In this document: positions 1 through 6,701 of the stretch, piece by piece
Numbering within the stretch: the stretch's first letter is position 1
Layout of the letters: each line of letters begins with the position of its first letter
DNA from: Bacteroidota bacterium
GTDB taxonomy: Bacteria > Bacteroidota > Rhodothermia > Rhodothermales > UBA10348
Direction: 5' to 3'
DNA: 14,104 nucleotides
Assembly (NCBI GenBank): GCA_024640835.1
Contig: JAHEEH010000009.1
Location: forward strand, 1 to 14,104
Notes under the pieces: generated by a model
Seen by the model: only the letters and a program-made list of their open reading frames with translations
Databases searched by the model: none
Told to the model about the DNA's origin: nothing
Made by a program: the position numbers and the translations under genes

Positions 1-1629
1 CAGGCACGCATGGGGCGCCTGGCCCTGCTGCAGGAAGCTCTTGACGAAGGTCTGTCCCATGGCCATGAGCAGCGCGGCGGTCACGCCGCGCGAAGTCGCG
101 TCCCCGACGATGAGTCCGACCCGCCCGCCATCCATCGAGAACGCGTCGTAGAACGTGCCACTGACCTCCTGCGCGGGAGCGCTGAACCCGTACACCTCCA
201 GGCCGTCTCCCTCGGGAAACGTGACCGGGAGGATCGCGTCCTGGATCCGGCTCGCGATGTCGAGCTCCTGGCGGATGGACACGAGCTGCTGCTGGGAGCG
301 AAGGGCGCGCCGGTAGATCTCCAGGTCCTTGGCGGCCTTGAGGATCGTGGCCTCCAGATCCTGGAAATCGACGGGTTTCGTGACGAAGTCGAAGGCGCCG
401 CGGTTCATGGCGGTGCGGATCTTCTCCATGTCCCCGTAGGCCGAGACCACGACGGTCCGGATCACGCGATCGAGCTCGGCCAGCTCTCCCAGGAGCGTGA
501 GCCCGTCCATTCCGGGCATCTTGAGATCGGTGAGCACGACGCCGATCTCCGGATGGCCCTCGAGCTTGCGCAGGGCATCGCGCCCGTCCGTCGCGAAGGA
601 GAAGGTCCACTCGCCGGCCCGGATCCTGCGTCGGAACCGCTGCTGCATCAGGAGCTCGAGCTCCGGCTCATCGTCCACGCACAGGACGTGCAGGACGTCA
701 TGGTCGGCCTCGGCCGCCACGGGCTCCGGGGGGCGGGTGTCCGCGGCCGGTGCAGACTCCTCGATCATCTCGCGAGCCTGGGACCGGGCGGCCTTGCGGT
801 CGAGTACTCCCCTGAGGGCGTCCCGGAAATCGGCAGCGCGCGCAAACCGCTTGTCGGGATCCTTGGACAGCGCCCGCTCGACGGCCTGCACGAGTTGCAT
901 CGGAAGGCCCTGCCTGAGTCCGGACAGCGGCTCCGGATCCGAGTTGAGGATCCCGTAGATGATCGCCTGCGGATAGGCTCCCGGGAACGGTCTCTGACCC
1001 GCCAGCAGCTCGTACAGGATGGCACCGACGGCCCAGACGTCCACCCGGTGGTCGGCGCTTCCGCCGGCAGCCTGCTCCGGGGCCATGTACGACGCGGTGC
1101 CGAGCACGTCGCCGGGCTGCGTGACGGCGGCCGACTCCTCCGTCTTCGCGAGGCCGAAGTCCAGGACCTTGACGATGCCGTCGTTCGTGACGAAGACGTT
1201 GGCCGGCTTCATGTCGCGATGAACGATGCCGCGGGCATGCGCGGCGCAGAGCCCGTCCAGAACGTCGATCGCCCAGCGCAGCGCATCATCGATCTCGACC
1301 GGGCCGTCGTCCAGAAAATCTTCCAGGGTGCGTCCTTCGTAGAACGCCATGGCGATGTAGATGGCGCCCGCAGGAGTCTCGTTGACCTCGTAGATGGTGC
1401 AGATGTTGGGATGGTCCAGGGCCGAGGCAGACCGGGCCTCCCGGAGGAAGCGTTCGCGGGCCTTCGGATCGAACCCTACCGCGCTGGGAAGGAACTTCAG
1501 CGCCGCATGCCGGCCGAGACGCTTGTCTTCGGCCTTGTACACCACACCCATACCACCGCCTCCGATATACTCGGTCACGGCGTACTGGCCAACGTCTTCT
1601 CCGATGAGGGAGGACGGATCAAGCGACAT
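1..1629 (-). CDS. Ser/Thr protein kinase - receiver - SpoIIE-type phosphatase fusion, 3' end cut by the window
   Basis: The first 543 residues are visible and the gene runs off the left edge. The kinase domain (about residues 12-265) has a glycine loop GGGGMGVVYKAE, the ATP-binding Lys45 in AALKF, the catalytic HRD (Asp139, HRDMKPANV) and DFG (Asp157), so it looks active. A Pro/Ala-rich linker leads to a complete receiver domain (about 315-430) with acidic pocket Asp319/Asp320, phospho-acceptor Asp368 in TDLKMPGMDG and Lys418 in TKPVDF. From about 445 a linker (ELDIASRIQDAILP) opens a SpoIIE/RsbU PP2C-like phosphatase with VGDATSRG (Asp510) and AALLMA. The first metal-site motif reads SGTFYD, not the usual GGDFYD. 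The protein therefore combines phosphorylation, phosphorelay input and probable anti-sigma-antagonist dephosphorylation. No transmembrane segment is seen in the visible part. The start ATG precedes MSLDPSSLIGEDVGQY, the usual distance before the glycine loop; no good Shine-Dalgarno is visible. Function follows from domain families; the target is unknown. Confidence 0.93.
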   Translation of the reverse strand, partial: MSLDPSSLIGEDVGQYAVTEYIGGGGMGVVYKAEDKRLGRHAALKFLPSAVGFDPKARERFLREARSASALDHPNICTIYEVNETPAGAIYIAMAFYEGRTLEDFLDDGPVEIDDALRWAIDVLDGLCAAHARGIVHRDMKPANVFVTNDGIVKVLDFGLAKTEESAAVTQPGDVLGTASYMAPEQAAGGSADHRVDVWAVGAILYELLAGQRPFPGAYPQAIIYGILNSDPEPLSGLRQGLPMQLVQAVERALSKDPDKRFARAADFRDALRGVLDRKAARSQAREMIEESAPAADTRPPEPVAAEADHDVLHVLCVDDEPELELLMQQRFRRRIRAGEWTFSFATDGRDALRKLEGHPEIGVVLTDLKMPGMDGLTLLGELAELDRVIRTVVVSAYGDMEKIRTAMNRGAFDFVTKPVDFQDLEATILKAAKDLEIYRRALRSQQQLVSIRQELDIASRIQDAILPVTFPEGDGLEVYGFSAPAQEVSGTFYDAFSMDGGRVGLIVGDATSRGVTAALLMAMGQTFVKSFLQQGQAPHACL

Positions 1630-1834
1630 AAGGGGTCCCGGGGGCGAGGAGATGGACTCGGAATCTGCCTTCGAGCACTTCGAGGTACCGAATAACGCGC
1701 TGACGCCGACTAAATATCCACCGTGATGAAGAAATAGTGCGGGAAGCACGGACATACGTGCGAAGCCGGCCGCTGCGGCTTGGCGCGGATCGCGGCAAAG
1801 CGTTAGTTTCCGGCGCACCCCCACACCGAATGAC
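1630..1834. promoter_or_regulatory. Divergent intergenic region between kinase fusion and response regulator
   Basis: These 205 bases separate two divergently transcribed signalling genes and must hold both promoters. No convincing -35/-10 pair stands out on either strand. AT-richer patches lie near 1710-1740. A perfect 6-bp inverted repeat, AAGCCG and CGGCTT, occurs at 1763-1768 and 1776-1781, upstream of the response regulator; it may be an operator or chance in GC-rich DNA. No small gene is supported here. Confidence 0.4.
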
Positions 1835-2215
1835 ATGAAGATTCTGGTCGTTGACGACGAGCGGGACGTAGAGCAGTTGTTCCGTCTCCGCTTCAGGAAG
1901 GAATTGGCCCGCGGCGAGATGGAACTGGTCTTCGCGTTCTCGGGCGAGGAAGCGCTCGCCACGCTCGACGGATTCAGCCGAGCCGATGTCGTCCTCGTGC
2001 TCTCGGACATCAATATGCCCGGCATGACCGGACTCGAGCTGCTTCGGCGGATCAAGTCGGAGCCACCGCCGGTGCCCGTCTGCATGATGACCGCCTACGA
2101 CAACGACCAGTTCCGCAACCAGGCCGACGCCCTGGACTGCGACGGCTACGTGTCGAAGCCCATCGATTTCACGGAGCTGAAGGAGCGGATCCGCACCCTG
2201 GCTCCGGCGAACTGA
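1835..2215 (+). CDS. Single-domain response regulator (CheY-like receiver)
   Basis: The 126-residue protein is one receiver domain with nothing after it, so it has no DNA-binding or enzymatic output of its own. It has the acidic pair Asp7/Asp8 (VVDDE), phospho-acceptor Asp58 in LSDINMPGMTG, Thr86 in MMTAY and Lys108 in SKPIDF. All residues for phosphoryl transfer are present. It would act by protein-protein contact or as a relay intermediate. It is divergent from the kinase fusion, and its sequence resembles that protein's receiver, including a shared RFR segment and F-A-x-x-G-x-x-A-L block after helix 1. A functional partnership is plausible but inferred. The cognate histidine kinase is not in the window. 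The start ATG gives the normal distance to the first strand (MKILVVDDE); no strong ribosome-binding site precedes it. Confidence 0.92.
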   Translation: MKILVVDDERDVEQLFRLRFRKELARGEMELVFAFSGEEALATLDGFSRADVVLVLSDINMPGMTGLELLRRIKSEPPPVPVCMMTAYDNDQFRNQADALDCDGYVSKPIDFTELKERIRTLAPAN

Positions 2216-2251
2216 TTCGGAACGAGTTCACCGTGCGACCACGGGCTGCGG

Positions 2252-2280
2252 TTGGCCGGCGCGACCGGTCTCCGTATTTT
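2252..2280 (+). promoter_or_regulatory. Predicted sigma-70-type promoter for tRNA-Pro
   Basis: A -35-like TTGGCC (2252-2257) and a -10-like TATTTT (2275-2280) are separated by exactly 17 bases. The -10 box ends 41 bases before the mature tRNA, leaving room for a short 5' leader. The layout resembles the promoter-like pair before the downstream operon (TTGGGC, 17 bases, TATATT). Prediction only. Confidence 0.45.
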
Positions 2281-2321
2281 GGGAACCTTTGGTACGGCCG
2301 ACCGCGTTGCAGGCGGCCACT

Positions 2322-2395
<74 letters not shown>

Positions 2396-2402
2396 CATGC
2401 AA

Positions 2403-2436
2403 GGATCGGCCGTTCCCCCAGGGGGATGGCCGATTC
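2403..2436 (+). terminator. Hairpin after tRNA-Pro, likely terminator
   Basis: Eight bases after the tRNA, the arms ATCGGCC (2405-2411) and GGCCGAT (2428-2434) pair perfectly. The stem continues through an imperfect junction into CCCCC/GGGGG around a single A. The outer bases add a G-T and a G-C pair. The tail TTCACATTT is only weakly T-rich, so this is a strong hairpin with a poor U-tract. It separates the tRNA from the catabolic operon promoter. Confidence 0.6.
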
Positions 2437-2483
2437 ACATTTCAGGCCCCCGGCGACGGACTCCCTTCCCTGTCCGGCCTGGT

Positions 2484-2512
2484 TTGGGCATTAGGCACAC
2501 AGCTGATATATT
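2484..2512 (+). promoter_or_regulatory. Predicted promoter of the hydroxyproline operon
   Basis: A -35-like TTGGGC (2484-2489) and a -10-like TATATT (2507-2512) lie exactly 17 bases apart. The predicted transcription start falls near 2519, a short leader before the first gene. This is the most AT-rich stretch in the neighbourhood. The right part coincides with an inverted repeat that could be an operator. Confidence 0.5.
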
Positions 2513-2524
2513 AATGGTGTATCA
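2504..2524. promoter_or_regulatory. Candidate GntR-family operator (imperfect palindrome)
   Basis: The half-sites TGATATATTA (2504-2513) and TGGTGTATCA (2515-2524) are inverted around one central A. The outer five bases TGATA/TATCA match perfectly and 7 of 10 positions match overall. The site covers the -10 box and the predicted transcription start, as expected for a repressor operator. GntR/FCD proteins commonly bind short AT-containing palindromes of this size, and one is encoded by the second gene of this operon. The pairing of protein and site is inferred. Confidence 0.45.
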
Positions 2525-2537
2525 ACCGGGGCAAGTG

Positions 2538-3440
2538 ATGACGATGGACTGGAAGGGCGTTTTTCCGGCGGTAACGACGAAGTTCGCAGACGATCTTTCG
2601 ATCGACGAGGCGGCGAGCAGGGCCCACACGCGTCGTATGATCGAAGCCGGGGTAGACGGCATCATCGTGAGCGGTTCCCTTGGTGAGGCCTCCACGCTGG
2701 AAGAAGGAGAGAAGCTCGACCTTCTTGCCATGATCACCGACGAGGCGGCGGGAAGGGTGCCGGTCCTGTGCGGGGTCGCGGAGCGATCGACAGCGAGTGC
2801 GTGCCGGTTCGTGGCGCGTGCGGCGGACGCGGGAGCGGACGGTTTCATGCTGCTCCCCCCGATGCTCTACCCCACCGACGGGCGTGAGACGCTGACCTTC
2901 TTCCGGACCGTCGCGGCCGAGTCGCCCCGGCCGATCATGATCTACAACAACCCGGTGGGGTATCGAACCGACGTCACTCCGGGGATGCTGGCGGAGCTGG
3001 CGGACGAGCCGCGCTTCGTGGCGGTCAAGGAATCGTCGGACGACGTGCGGCGCATCACGGCGATCCGGAATCTGACCGGCGATCGGTATCGTCTCTTCTG
3101 CGGAGTGGACAACGTGGCACTCGAGGCCCTGATGCTCGGCGCGGACGGCTGGGTCGCCGGCCTGGTATGCGCGTTCCCGGACGAGACCGTCGCCCTCTAC
3201 GAACTGGCGAGAGAGCATCGGTTCGACGAGGCGGTGTCGCTGTACCGGTGGTTCATGCCGCTTCTGGACCTGGACGTCTCGACGAAGCTAGTCCAGAACA
3301 TCAAGCTGGCGGAGACCCTCGCGGGGCTCGGGACCGAGACCGTCCGGCCGCCGCGGCTTCCGCTGGCGGGCGAGGAACGTGCACGGGTCGAGGCCGTGAT
3401 CCGGGCGGCGATGTCCACGCGACCCTCCATGACATCATGA
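2538..3440 (+). CDS. DapA-family lyase, probable pyrroline-4-hydroxy-2-carboxylate deaminase
   Basis: The 300-residue protein has the length and motifs of the dihydrodipicolinate synthase/N-acetylneuraminate lyase TIM-barrel family. It has GSLGEAST in place of GTTGE, Tyr136 in IYNNPVGY and the Schiff-base Lys164 in VAVKESSDD. From its operon partners it most likely converts pyrroline-4-hydroxy-2-carboxylate to 2-oxoglutarate semialdehyde plus ammonia in the cytoplasm. A 5-dehydro-4-deoxyglucarate dehydratase, which gives the same product, is the main alternative, but the epimerase and FAD dehydrogenase downstream favour hydroxyproline. True DapA is unlikely in this context. It is the first gene of the operon. 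In-frame ATG codons also occur at 2514 and 2544; 2514 would place the start inside the promoter/operator, so 2538 was preferred, giving the family's usual MDWKGVFPAVTT beginning. The stop overlaps the regulator's start (ATGA). Confidence 0.88.
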   Translation: MTMDWKGVFPAVTTKFADDLSIDEAASRAHTRRMIEAGVDGIIVSGSLGEASTLEEGEKLDLLAMITDEAAGRVPVLCGVAERSTASACRFVARAADAGADGFMLLPPMLYPTDGRETLTFFRTVAAESPRPIMIYNNPVGYRTDVTPGMLAELADEPRFVAVKESSDDVRRITAIRNLTGDRYRLFCGVDNVALEALMLGADGWVAGLVCAFPDETVALYELAREHRFDEAVSLYRWFMPLLDLDVSTKLVQNIKLAETLAGLGTETVRPPRLPLAGEERARVEAVIRAAMSTRPSMTS

Positions 3441-4090
3441 CCGTGTCCCCGGATCCGAAAAGCCTCGCCGATCAGGCGTACGAGGCCCTGGAAGCGGAGA
3501 TCGTTTCGCTCCGCCTGGCCCCGGGATCGATCATCTCGGAGGCATGGCTCGCGGAGACCGTGGGCATCGGGCGGACGCCATTGCGGGAGGCTCTTCAGCG
3601 ACTGGCGGCGGGCCGCCTGATCCAGGTGCTGCCGCGTCGTGGAATGATCGTGTCGGAGGTCGACCTGGTGGACTTCCTGGGGCTGCTCGAGACGCGCGGC
3701 GCGCTGGATCGCCTCATCGTGGGCGGAGCCGCTCGACGGGCGACGGCCGGGGAGCGGGACCAGCTGTGGGCGGCGGCGGGGGCCATGCAGGCGGCCTCGG
3801 GGTCCGGCGACGTGCATCGGTTCATGCAGGCGGACCGCGAGGCCGACCGGATCCTGGAGCAGGCCGCCCACAATCCTTACGCTGCCGGAGCGGCTGCCCC
3901 CCTTCACACGCATTGCCGCCGATTCTGGATGCGGTATCGTGAGACGGGAGACGTGGGGCGGTCAGCGCAGCTTCACGGTCTCATGCTGGAGGCCGTGGTC
4001 ACCGGTGACGACACGGCCGCTGTCAGGGCCAGCGACGCGCTGGTGGGCTATCTGGAACGACTTACCCGCACGATCCTCGAAAACGCGTGA
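3437..4090 (+). CDS. GntR-family regulator, FCD subfamily
   Basis: The 217-residue protein has an N-terminal GntR winged helix-turn-helix (about residues 8-75: LADQAYEALEAEI, APGSIISEAWLAETVGIGRTPLREALQRL, GMIVSEVD) and an alpha-helical FCD effector domain (about 85-212). Proteins of this type usually repress neighbouring catabolic genes until an intermediate binds. Its start overlaps the stop of the DapA-family gene by four bases (ATGA), so it is probably translationally coupled and autoregulated from the operon promoter. The FCD metal site looks altered. Asp133 is kept, but the usual His four residues later is Asp137, and the last His position appears to be Tyr205; His180 is kept. The effector is likely a hydroxyproline isomer or pathway intermediate, an inference from context. 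Confidence 0.9.
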   Translation: MTVSPDPKSLADQAYEALEAEIVSLRLAPGSIISEAWLAETVGIGRTPLREALQRLAAGRLIQVLPRRGMIVSEVDLVDFLGLLETRGALDRLIVGGAARRATAGERDQLWAAAGAMQAASGSGDVHRFMQADREADRILEQAAHNPYAAGAAAPLHTHCRRFWMRYRETGDVGRSAQLHGLMLEAVVTGDDTAAVRASDALVGYLERLTRTILENA

Positions 4091-4104
4091 CACCCCGAGC
4101 CACC

Positions 4105-5700
4105 ATGCTTCTTCACGGACACCACCTCATTGCCGGCCACCGATCCCGCGAAGGAGAGGCGACCATCCGGGCGTTCGATCCGGTGAACGGAGAATCGCTG
4201 GAGCCCGCGTGGGCCCAGGCCACCCGGGGCGAAATCGACCGGGCGGCCCGCGCGGCGGAGTCGGCCGCCGTGGAGATGGGCCGCATGGGCCCGGAGCGAC
4301 GGGCCGAGTTCATCGAACGTATCGCCGAGCTCATCGAGGAGCGGGGATCCGTGCTGATCGAGCGCGTCATGGCCGAGACGGGGCTGCCGGAGGGCCGAGT
4401 GACGGGCGAGCGCGCCCGCACCACGGCGCAGCTTCGCCTCTTCGCCTCGGTGGTACGGGACGGCTCGTGGGTGGACGCACGCATCGACCGGGCCCTTCCG
4501 TCCAGGAAGCCCATCCCCAGGCCCGACATCCGTCGGATGTTGACCGCACTCGGTCCCGTAGCGGTCTTCGGCGCATCGAACTTCCCGCTCGCCTTCTCCG
4601 TGGCCGGAGGGGACACGGCGTCTGCGTTCGCGGCGGGATGCCCGGTGGTGTGCAAGGCCCATCCTTCGCATCCGGGCACGTCCGAGATCGTTGCCGATGC
4701 GATCGCAGAGGCGGTTCGTTCGTGCGGTTTCCCGGACGGGACGTTCTCGCTCCTGCATGGAGCCGCCCCGTCGGTGAGCATCGATCTGGTGACGCACCCG
4801 TCGATCCGTGCGGTCGGGTTCACCGGTTCGCTGCAGGCCGGCCGTGCCCTCTTCGATGCGGCGGCGGGTCGGCCCGATCCGATCCCGGTCTTCGCCGAGA
4901 TGGGAAGCGTCAACCCCGTCATCGTACTCCCTGGCGCGGCACGCGACCGGGGCGAAGCCATCGCGGCCGGCCTGGTGGCGTCGATCGTTCTCGGGTCGGG
5001 CCAGTTCTGCACGAATCCCGGCCTCGTGATCGGCGTCGCGGGCGAAGAGCTCAACGACTTCGCAGGTCACCTCCGTGACGCGGTATCCCGCACGACGCCC
5101 CAGGTCCTTCTGAACACGGGCATCCGGGCGGGCTTCGAGCGGGGAACGGGCGAATGGGCGGCCACGGCCGGAGTTCGAGTGCTGGGCAGCGGCCACGGGC
5201 AGGAGGCTTCGGCGGCCGTTTCCGCCCGTCCGGCGGTCTTCGTGACGGAGGCCGACGTGTTCATCGAGAGGCGCCACCTGCACGCGGAGGTGTTCGGACC
5301 GGTCTCGCTCCTCGTCCAGGCGGCCAACCGGGAACAGCTTCTCGCCTCGGCCCAGGTGCTGGAGGGCAACCTGACCGCCACGCTTCACGCCACGGACCAG
5401 GATCTGGCGGACTACGGTGACCTCGTCGAGGTGCTGCAGCGCAAGGTGGGCCGGCTGATCCTGAACGGCTTTCCGACCGGCGTGGAGGTGTGCCCGTCCA
5501 TGCACCACGGCGGGCCATGGCCGGCGACGACGGACGCACGGTCGACGTCGGTGGGTACGGCCGCCATGCTCCGTTTCGCACGCCCGATATGCTACCAGGA
5601 CTTTCCGGAGACGTCCCTGCCCGCCGAGCTTCGGAACGCGAACCCGAAGGGAATCTGGCGCATGGTCGATGGGCGGATGACACGCGACGCAATCCGCTGA
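4105..5700 (+). CDS. Alpha-ketoglutarate semialdehyde dehydrogenase (2,5-dioxovalerate dehydrogenase)
   Basis: This 531-residue aldehyde dehydrogenase oxidises 2-oxoglutarate semialdehyde to 2-oxoglutarate with NAD(P)+, the last step of bacterial hydroxyproline degradation. Visible motifs are Asn159 in GASNFPLAF, the cofactor-site CKAHPSHPGTSE with Lys184 (typical of the KGSADH branch), the general base Glu265 in FAEMGSVNP and the catalytic Cys302 in GSGQFCTNPG. The length matches the hydroxyproline- and glucarate-induced KGSADH types rather than the shorter arabinose type. The ATG at 4105 gives the family-like start MLLHGHHLIAG and places Cys at the conventional position 302. A GTG at 4087, overlapping the regulator's stop as GTGA, would add six residues and cannot be excluded. 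The next gene's ATG overlaps the last base of this gene's stop codon (TGATG). Confidence 0.93.
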   Translation: MLLHGHHLIAGHRSREGEATIRAFDPVNGESLEPAWAQATRGEIDRAARAAESAAVEMGRMGPERRAEFIERIAELIEERGSVLIERVMAETGLPEGRVTGERARTTAQLRLFASVVRDGSWVDARIDRALPSRKPIPRPDIRRMLTALGPVAVFGASNFPLAFSVAGGDTASAFAAGCPVVCKAHPSHPGTSEIVADAIAEAVRSCGFPDGTFSLLHGAAPSVSIDLVTHPSIRAVGFTGSLQAGRALFDAAAGRPDPIPVFAEMGSVNPVIVLPGAARDRGEAIAAGLVASIVLGSGQFCTNPGLVIGVAGEELNDFAGHLRDAVSRTTPQVLLNTGIRAGFERGTGEWAATAGVRVLGSGHGQEASAAVSARPAVFVTEADVFIERRHLHAEVFGPVSLLVQAANREQLLASAQVLEGNLTATLHATDQDLADYGDLVEVLQRKVGRLILNGFPTGVEVCPSMHHGGPWPATTDARSTSVGTAAMLRFARPICYQDFPETSLPAELRNANPKGIWRMVDGRMTRDAIR

Positions 5701-6701
5701 TGGCCCGCAGCACCTTCATCACGACCGATGCCCACACGGCCGGGAATCCCGTTCGCGTGGTGACCGGGGGTGCGCCGGAGCTTTCCGGTGCGACCATGAT
5801 GGATCGCCGGCTCCACTTCCTCGAGGAATTCGACTGGATCCGGACCGGTCTCATGTTCGAGCCGAAGGGGCACGACCAGATGTCCGGGTCGATTCTCTAT
5901 CCGTCGACACGCCCCGATTGTGACGTGGGAATCCTGTTCATCGAGGTTTCGGGGTGTCTTCCGATGTGCGGGCACGGCACCATCGGCACGGTGACCGTCA
6001 TCCTGGAGCAGGAGCTGGTGACACCGGCCGAGCCCGGCGTGCTGCGCCTGGATACGCCGGCAGGCCGGATCGACGCGCAGTACCGCATGGAGGGGGACCG
6101 GGTGACGTCCGTCCGATTCGTCAACGTGCCGAGCTTCCTGGCCGCGCGCGGTCTCGAGGTCGAATGCCCGGACCTGGGGACGATCACGGTCGACGTCGCG
6201 TACGGAGGCAACTTCTACGCGATCGTCGATCCGCAGAAGAGCTTTCGTGATCTCTCGGATCATGCCGTCGCGGACCTGGTGCGATGGAGTCCGCCGATAC
6301 GCCGTCGGCTGAACGAGCGGTACGCGTTCGAGCACCCGGAAAAGCCGGTCATCTGCGGACTGTCCCACGTCCTGTGGACCGGCGCGCCACGGCATCCGGA
6401 GGCGCATGCGCGCAATGCCGTCTTCTACGGAGAGAAGGCCATCGACCGTTCGCCCTGCGGCACGGGGACTTCGGCGCGGATGGCGCAGTGGGCAGCGGAT
6501 GGGCGACTCGGCGAAGGGGATGCCTTCGTGCACGAGAGCGTGATCGGAAGCCTGTTTCGCGGGAAGGTGGAAGGGCGAACCCGGGTGGGAGGCCTGGAGG
6601 CCATCGTTCCCAGCATCGAAGGGAGCGCTTTCGTGACCGGATTCAACACGCTCATCATCGACGACCGCGACCCGTATGCGCGCGGCTTCCAGGTCGTATG
6701 A
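5700..6701 (+). CDS. Proline racemase family, probable 4-hydroxyproline 2-epimerase
   Basis: The 333-residue protein is the standard length for this cofactor-independent family. It has both catalytic cysteines: Cys90 in MCGHGTIG (with His92) and Cys253 in DRSPCGTGTSAR (with Asp249). The second Cys argues for racemase or epimerase activity; trans-3-hydroxyproline dehydratases carry Thr there. It most likely epimerises trans-4-hydroxy-L-proline to cis-4-hydroxy-D-proline, feeding the FAD dehydrogenase encoded next. Plain proline racemase activity cannot be excluded from sequence, but the operon supports hydroxyproline. The ATG lies in TGATG, sharing its A with the stop of the aldehyde dehydrogenase. 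Its own stop overlaps the next ATG (ATGA), so coupled translation is likely. Confidence 0.92.
   Translation: MARSTFITTDAHTAGNPVRVVTGGAPELSGATMMDRRLHFLEEFDWIRTGLMFEPKGHDQMSGSILYPSTRPDCDVGILFIEVSGCLPMCGHGTIGTVTVILEQELVTPAEPGVLRLDTPAGRIDAQYRMEGDRVTSVRFVNVPSFLAARGLEVECPDLGTITVDVAYGGNFYAIVDPQKSFRDLSDHAVADLVRWSPPIRRRLNERYAFEHPEKPVICGLSHVLWTGAPRHPEAHARNAVFYGEKAIDRSPCGTGTSARMAQWAADGRLGEGDAFVHESVIGSLFRGKVEGRTRVGGLEAIVPSIEGSAFVTGFNTLIIDDRDPYARGFQVV

Noticed and set aside
10..1695. A 561-codon open frame on the plus strand opposite the kinase fusion
   Set aside because: Its translation is rich in Arg, Gly, Asp and His with no recognisable domain, while the minus strand encodes three intact domains across the same DNA. 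It is a shadow caused by high GC at third codon positions.
4048..5508. Long minus-strand open frame opposite the aldehyde dehydrogenase
   Set aside because: No domain is visible, and the opposite strand encodes a complete ALDH with catalytic Cys and Glu.
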